From: JBOCEF01 sp047610385
Lineage (GTDB): Bacteria > Pseudomonadota > Alphaproteobacteria > Rhodobacterales > Rhodobacteraceae
DNA length: 64,000 nucleotides
Assembly: GCA_047610385.1 (NCBI GenBank)
Contig: JBLGAC010000001.1
Coordinates: forward strand, 124,001 to 188,000
Reading direction: 5' to 3'
Below the pieces are notes generated by a model. The model made no database searches. It was not told the DNA's origin and saw only the letters and a program-made list of their open reading frames with translations. Below, piece by piece: positions 60,929 through 64,000 of this stretch. The number at the start of each line of letters is the position of its first letter. Positions within the stretch are counted from its first letter, which is position 1. Made by a program: the position numbers and the translations under genes.

Positions 60929-61498
60929 ATGCGCAAGCGCCTGCTGATCGCCGCCATGGCCGCGTTGGCCTGCCCCGCCGCCGCCGAGGACGCGCTTGCG
61001 CCCGGTGCCCACACGCTGGCGCTGATCGGCGGCGACGGGACCGCGATGCAGGTGGCAACACTGCGCCTGGAGGCACCCGATGCAGACGGCGCGCAGGGCT
61101 TCACCATCGATTGGGACGACGCGCTGTTTGGGGATTATTTCCTGTCGATGCGCCCGTTCAAATGCCTTGAAGGGCCAAAGCAGCTGTGGTGCCGCGTTCC
61201 ATATCCGTATGAAATTGCGCGTAAAATCCAACCAGGCGACCTGACAGATCTGGAATACGCCGCGCTGTTCGTGTGGAAGCCCAAGGGCGATTACGGCATC
61301 GATCTGTGGAACGGCGTCTATTACGCGCTGACGGCGCAGGCTGACGGAACGCTGACCGGCGTGCTGCATGATTACGACATGAACGCGCTTGGCATTCCGC
61401 CCGATGCAGGCAATCTGCGCCCGATTGGCGCGCATGAGCTGACGCTGGGGCCTGATGACGGTCGATGGCTGCCATGCCTCAGGATCGCGGCACCCTGA
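60929..61498 (+). CDS. Secreted protein of unknown function beside the alcohol dehydrogenase
   Basis: A 189-residue protein with a signal peptide ending near CPAAAE (about residues 15-20). The mature part is beta-rich with HTLALIGGDGTAMQVATL and DWDDALFGDYFLSMRPFKCLE, split accordingly, and two cysteines in KCLEGPKQLWC that could form a short disulfide. No family was recognised. AAAGGA lies upstream of the ATG. It is divergent from the dehydrogenase and shares its control region, so a periplasmic role in alcohol oxidation is plausible. Confidence 0.75.
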   Translation: MRKRLLIAAMAALACPAAAEDALAPGAHTLALIGGDGTAMQVATLRLEAPDADGAQGFTIDWDDALFGDYFLSMRPFKCLEGPKQLWCRVPYPYEIARKIQPGDLTDLEYAALFVWKPKGDYGIDLWNGVYYALTAQADGTLTGVLHDYDMNALGIPPDAGNLRPIGAHELTLGPDDGRWLPCLRIAAP

Positions 61499-61528
61499 GG
61501 CACCGCGATCGGGGCGATCATTTGGACA

Positions 61529-61954
61529 TCATTGGGAAATCGCCTTGTTGTCCTTGGTGGTGATAGATTTCAGATAGGCGAGGATGAAATCCTGTGCGGT
61601 GCGGTCCTCGATCCCCACATGGCGCATCTTTGTGCCGGGCATGAAGCCTGAATTGTCCTCCATCCACGCGCGCAGGGCGGCAGGGGTCCACACAATGCCC
61701 GACGCTTCCAGCGCGATGGAATAATCATAATCGGGATAGGTCCCGGCACCGCGCCCGACCACATTGATCAGCGGCGGACCATAGCTGTCATGGGCCGCGT
61801 CAGGGGCGTGGCAGCGGCGGCATTCCTTGTTGAACAGCGCCTCTCCCGCCATGATCTTCACGTCCTGATAGGCGTCGGCGCGCGCGCCGGGGGCGGCAAG
61901 CAGCGCCAGAAGGACGACGGGGGCGGCAAGGGCGCGGCGGCGAAGATCGGTCAT
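61529..61954 (-). CDS. Periplasmic cytochrome c, probable electron acceptor of the dehydrogenase
   Basis: A 141-residue class I cytochrome c. A signal peptide ends near ARADA (residue 28). The haem motif CRRCH is at residues 45-49, and the axial Met is Met105 or Met110 in FMPGTKM. YGPPLINVVGRGAGTYPDYDYS resembles the mitochondrial/c2 type, quoted here as GPPLINVVGRGAG. In quinoprotein systems a dedicated cytochrome (c-L, c550 or XoxG) accepts electrons; its place in this cluster suggests that role. A dyad lies upstream of its start. Confidence 0.9.
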   Translation of the reverse strand: MTDLRRRALAAPVVLLALLAAPGARADAYQDVKIMAGEALFNKECRRCHAPDAAHDSYGPPLINVVGRGAGTYPDYDYSIALEASGIVWTPAALRAWMEDNSGFMPGTKMRHVGIEDRTAQDFILAYLKSITTKDNKAISQ

Positions 61955-62004
61955 GACAAGGGCCTTTCGGGGCGCGCCCGGTCAGGCGCAGATGCTGCAA
62001 GATC

Positions 62005-62033
62005 GGCCTAGGGATGCGGGCGCTCCCTAAGCC
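62005..62033. promoter_or_regulatory. Inverted repeat upstream of the cytochrome c gene
   Basis: GGCCTAGGGA at 62005-62014 and TCCCTAAGCC at 62024-62033 form a dyad with nine of ten positions complementary and a nine-base spacer. It is 51 bases upstream of the cytochrome start, in operator-like position. Confidence 0.5.
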
Positions 62034-62110
62034 GTGCGTGCAGTCTGGCCCGTGCAGGCCCGCCATTGCTTGATCTGGGTCAAGCGCCCGGTTGTCCTTT
62101 GGTGGGGGGA

Positions 62111-62752
62111 TCAATCCACATCGACCGGGCGCGGCGACGCCGGGGCCAGCGGCCAGCCTTGGTCCAGCCACCCGTCGGTTCCAAGGCGGAACCACGCGAC
62201 CGCGCTGTATCCCAGATCTTCGGCGGCGCGGCGCGCGGCGTTCCAGCTCATCCAGCAATCGGCGACACAGAAAATAACCAGGGGGCGCGCGGTGTCCTCA
62301 TCGGTCAGGCGCGCCAGCTCAGCGGCATACCAGCGGGCCATCTGATCGCTCAGCGTCCCGCGCCCGACCTCAGGCAGCCAGACCGCGCCCGGCAGGGTCA
62401 GGCGGGGGGCGGCACCGGGCCATGTCCCATCCAGTTCATCATGGCGCGAATTGGGGGCACTGTAGACGTCGATGGCGACAGCGCCCGCCGCCAGCATGGC
62501 GCGGGCCTCAGGCGCATCGACCACACGGGCGGGGGCGGGGATGTCCGTGGGCGTCGGCGCGCGCGGGTGGGCGATGCGCATGCCAGTGGCCGGATGGAAC
62601 AGATCGGGCCGTGCATCGCGCCGTGCCTGCCAATCGGGCCCAGCCGCTTGGGTGGCAAGCGTGACGGCCGCCGCTGGGGCGGCAAGCGCGATGGTGTCCG
62701 CCGCTGGGGCGGCAAGCGCCATGCAGATCATCAGGGCCACGATGCGGATCAT
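62111..62752 (-). CDS. PQQ-associated CXXCW-motif rhodanese-like protein
   Basis: A 213-residue exported protein of the rhodanese-like family found with PQQ-dependent catabolism. The family motif appears as FCVADCWMSWNAARRA, with Cys162 and Cys166, following AIDVYSAP. The signal peptide is unusually long and built from three related DNA repeats (62644-62718), giving ALAAPAA-type copies. ATG 62752 is preferred over a GTG at 62758. Its exact task is unknown; it marks quinoprotein clusters and supports that reading of the neighbourhood. Confidence 0.85.
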   Translation of the reverse strand: MIRIVALMICMALAAPAADTIALAAPAAAVTLATQAAGPDWQARRDARPDLFHPATGMRIAHPRAPTPTDIPAPARVVDAPEARAMLAAGAVAIDVYSAPNSRHDELDGTWPGAAPRLTLPGAVWLPEVGRGTLSDQMARWYAAELARLTDEDTARPLVIFCVADCWMSWNAARRAAEDLGYSAVAWFRLGTDGWLDQGWPLAPASPRPVDVD

Positions 62753-62882
62753 GCGCACAGCCTAACGCCGCGCCCACGCCTGCGTCCACCGGGCTGCGCA
62801 TCAGGCGATGGTCCTATTTGCCAAAGCTCCGCGGGGCCGTAGACTTGTCCGCGTCCCGCCCCAAAGCGAAAGAGCCATTGCC

Positions 62883-63854
62883 ATGATCCTCACCTCGCTC
62901 GCCCGCGCGATCGCCGCCGCTGCGGTGCTGCTGGCCGCCCTGCCAGCCCGCGCCGACACACCGACGATCACCATCGCGGCCCTGAAATTCGGCACCGTGA
63001 ACTGGGAACTGGACACCATCCGCGCCCACGGCCTCGACGCCGCCAACGGCTTTGCGCTGGTGGTGAAGGGCATGGCCGGTGGCCCTGCGTCAAACATTGT
63101 GTTTCAGGCGGATGAGGCGGACGCCATGGTCTCAGACTGGATCTGGGTCGCGCGCCAGCGGGCCGAGGGGCGCGATTTTGTGTTCCTGCCCTATTCCAAG
63201 GCCGTCGGCGCGCTGATGGTCCCGGCAGACGGGGCGCGGGATATCTCCGCGCTCAAGGGCGGCAAAATCGGCATTGCGGGCGGGCCGCTCGACAAATCAT
63301 GGCTGATCCTGCGGGCGTGGGCGGAGCAGACCCAAGGCCTCGATCTGGCGCAGGACACTGAGCAGGTCTACGGCGCCCCGCCGCTGATCTATCACAACGC
63401 CGTGGCCGGGCGGCTGGACGGCGCGATCAACTATTGGCATTTCAGCGCCAAGATGCAGGCCAAGGGCATGCGCGCGCTGGTGGATGTCGGCGATGCGGCC
63501 CGCGATCTGGGCCTTGATCCGGACACGCCGCTGCTGGGCTATGTGTTCAAGGGCGCGTTCGTGCACGCCCACCCTGAGGCGATCGCCGGGTTCACCCGCG
63601 CCTCACGCGCGGCCAAGGACCTGCTGCTGCATGACGATGCGGAATGGGACGCCCTGCGCCCCCGCATGAAACCCGCGGACGACGCGGAATTCATCGCGCT
63701 GCGAGACGGCTGGCGCGCGGGCGTCCCGGCGCCCGGCCCGGTGAACGAAGCCTCCGCCGCCGCGATGCTGGCGCTGATGGCGCGGCTGGGTGGCGAGGCG
63801 CTGGTCGGCCGCGCCACCGCCCTGCCCGACGGCGTATTCCTGAGCGGGCTTTGA
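62883..63854 (+). CDS. ABC transporter substrate-binding protein, NMT1/TauA-like
   Basis: A 323-residue exported binding protein. A signal peptide ends near LPARA (residue 22). The mature part begins TITIAALKFGTVNWELDTI and has KGGKIGIAGGPLDKSWLIL, the NMT1/SsuA two-lobe pattern. This family binds sulfonates, thiamine precursors or other small organics; the ligand here is unknown. It is upstream of and overlapping an ABC permease, and next to the quinoprotein genes. It differs from the XoxJ-type binding proteins usually found beside XoxF. Confidence 0.85.
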   Translation: MILTSLARAIAAAAVLLAALPARADTPTITIAALKFGTVNWELDTIRAHGLDAANGFALVVKGMAGGPASNIVFQADEADAMVSDWIWVARQRAEGRDFVFLPYSKAVGALMVPADGARDISALKGGKIGIAGGPLDKSWLILRAWAEQTQGLDLAQDTEQVYGAPPLIYHNAVAGRLDGAINYWHFSAKMQAKGMRALVDVGDAARDLGLDPDTPLLGYVFKGAFVHAHPEAIAGFTRASRAAKDLLLHDDAEWDALRPRMKPADDAEFIALRDGWRAGVPAPGPVNEASAAAMLALMARLGGEALVGRATALPDGVFLSGL

Positions 63855-64000
63855 CGCGCGCCTGGCCCCCCGGGGCGGTTCCCGCGCTGTCGCTGACTTG
63901 CCTTGTGCTGGCATGGGCGCTTGGCGCACATCTGGCTGGTGATCCGGTGCTGGCGCCCGGCCCCCTTGCCGTTGCGCGCCTTGCGGGAGCTGAGGCCGCG
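63851..64000 (+). CDS. ABC transporter permease (N-terminal part, cut by window edge)
   Basis: The first 50 codons of an inner-membrane permease, with no stop before the window ends. The probable start is a TTG at 63851 overlapping the preceding stop (TTGA). A hydrophobic first helix (SLTCLVLAWALGAHLAG) is followed by DPVLAPGPLAV, the pattern that begins NitT/TauT-type permeases. An ATPase gene would be expected to follow. Confidence 0.75.
   Translation, partial: MTRAWPPGAVPALSLTCLVLAWALGAHLAGDPVLAPGPLAVARLAGAEAA

Noticed and set aside
1..64000. tRNA, rRNA, CRISPR arrays and complete insertion sequences
   Set aside because: No cloverleaf with conserved T-loop, no rRNA segment, no regularly spaced repeat array and no transposase frame could be found by reading both strands.

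Overview
The window is high-GC DNA with dense, short-spaced genes and looks like a chromosome segment of an alphaproteobacterium of the order Rhodobacterales. The markers are an fbc-type cytochrome bc1 operon (petABC), the 44-residue aa3 oxidase subunit IV, a COQ9-family protein, an alphaproteobacterial LexA box (GTTC-N7-GTTC), and aerobic-style cobalamin genes beside B12 uptake genes. No rRNA, tRNA, CRISPR array or intact insertion sequence was seen. The assignment is inference from gene content; no marker phylogeny was possible.

Layout, left to right. (1) 1-2751: ectoine synthesis (ectB running off the left edge, ectA) with a divergent MarR regulator. (2) 2929-8245: nrdR, ribD, then a TPP riboswitch controlling the thiamine importer thiBPQ. 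(3) 8402-11178: petABC on the minus strand with a clear terminator. (4) 11771-22551: a B12 block. A sigma70-like promoter and cobalamin riboswitch lead into btuB-btuF-btuC-btuD-cobQ and a signal-less metal-receptor-like protein; the converging minus-strand genes are cobT, cobS, a cobC-like phosphatase and cobU. Together they would import cobamides and finish their assembly. (5) 22627-24466: imuB, a lesion-bypass gene without imuA or dnaE2 beside it, headed by a LexA box. (6) 24602-31469: housekeeping and unknown genes (HAD, GGCT-like, LysE, CCA/poly(A) polymerase family, CoA Nudix, two secreted DUF2059 proteins, DUF1285). (7) 31638-38834: an envelope-associated operon of MoxR ATPase, DUF58 and two large membrane proteins. 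(8) 38977-46799: GNAT, flavin reductase, a gene-poor patch of unusual composition, an FAD-linked oxidase with a Sua5 gene, and a DmdC-type acyl-CoA dehydrogenase with a metallo-beta-lactamase protein. (9) 47081-53905: M48 lipoprotein, TetR, aa3 subunit IV, rpsU, COQ9, a lipoprotein, LysR and an acyl-CoA ligase.

(10) 54063-64000 is the most interesting part. A FIST protein, a PAS hybrid histidine kinase and a LuxR-type response regulator sit beside a PQQ alcohol dehydrogenase whose active site has the extra aspartate typical of lanthanide-dependent enzymes. After it come a secreted unknown protein, a cytochrome c, a PQQ-associated CXXCW rhodanese-like protein and the start of an ABC importer. 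The regulators resemble the NosP/NahK/ErbR set that neighbours the ethanol-oxidation genes of Pseudomonas, which suggests a signal, possibly nitric oxide, feeding into periplasmic alcohol oxidation.

Scattered through the intergenic spaces are several families of short GC-rich hairpin repeats. One of them also appears in frame inside imuB.
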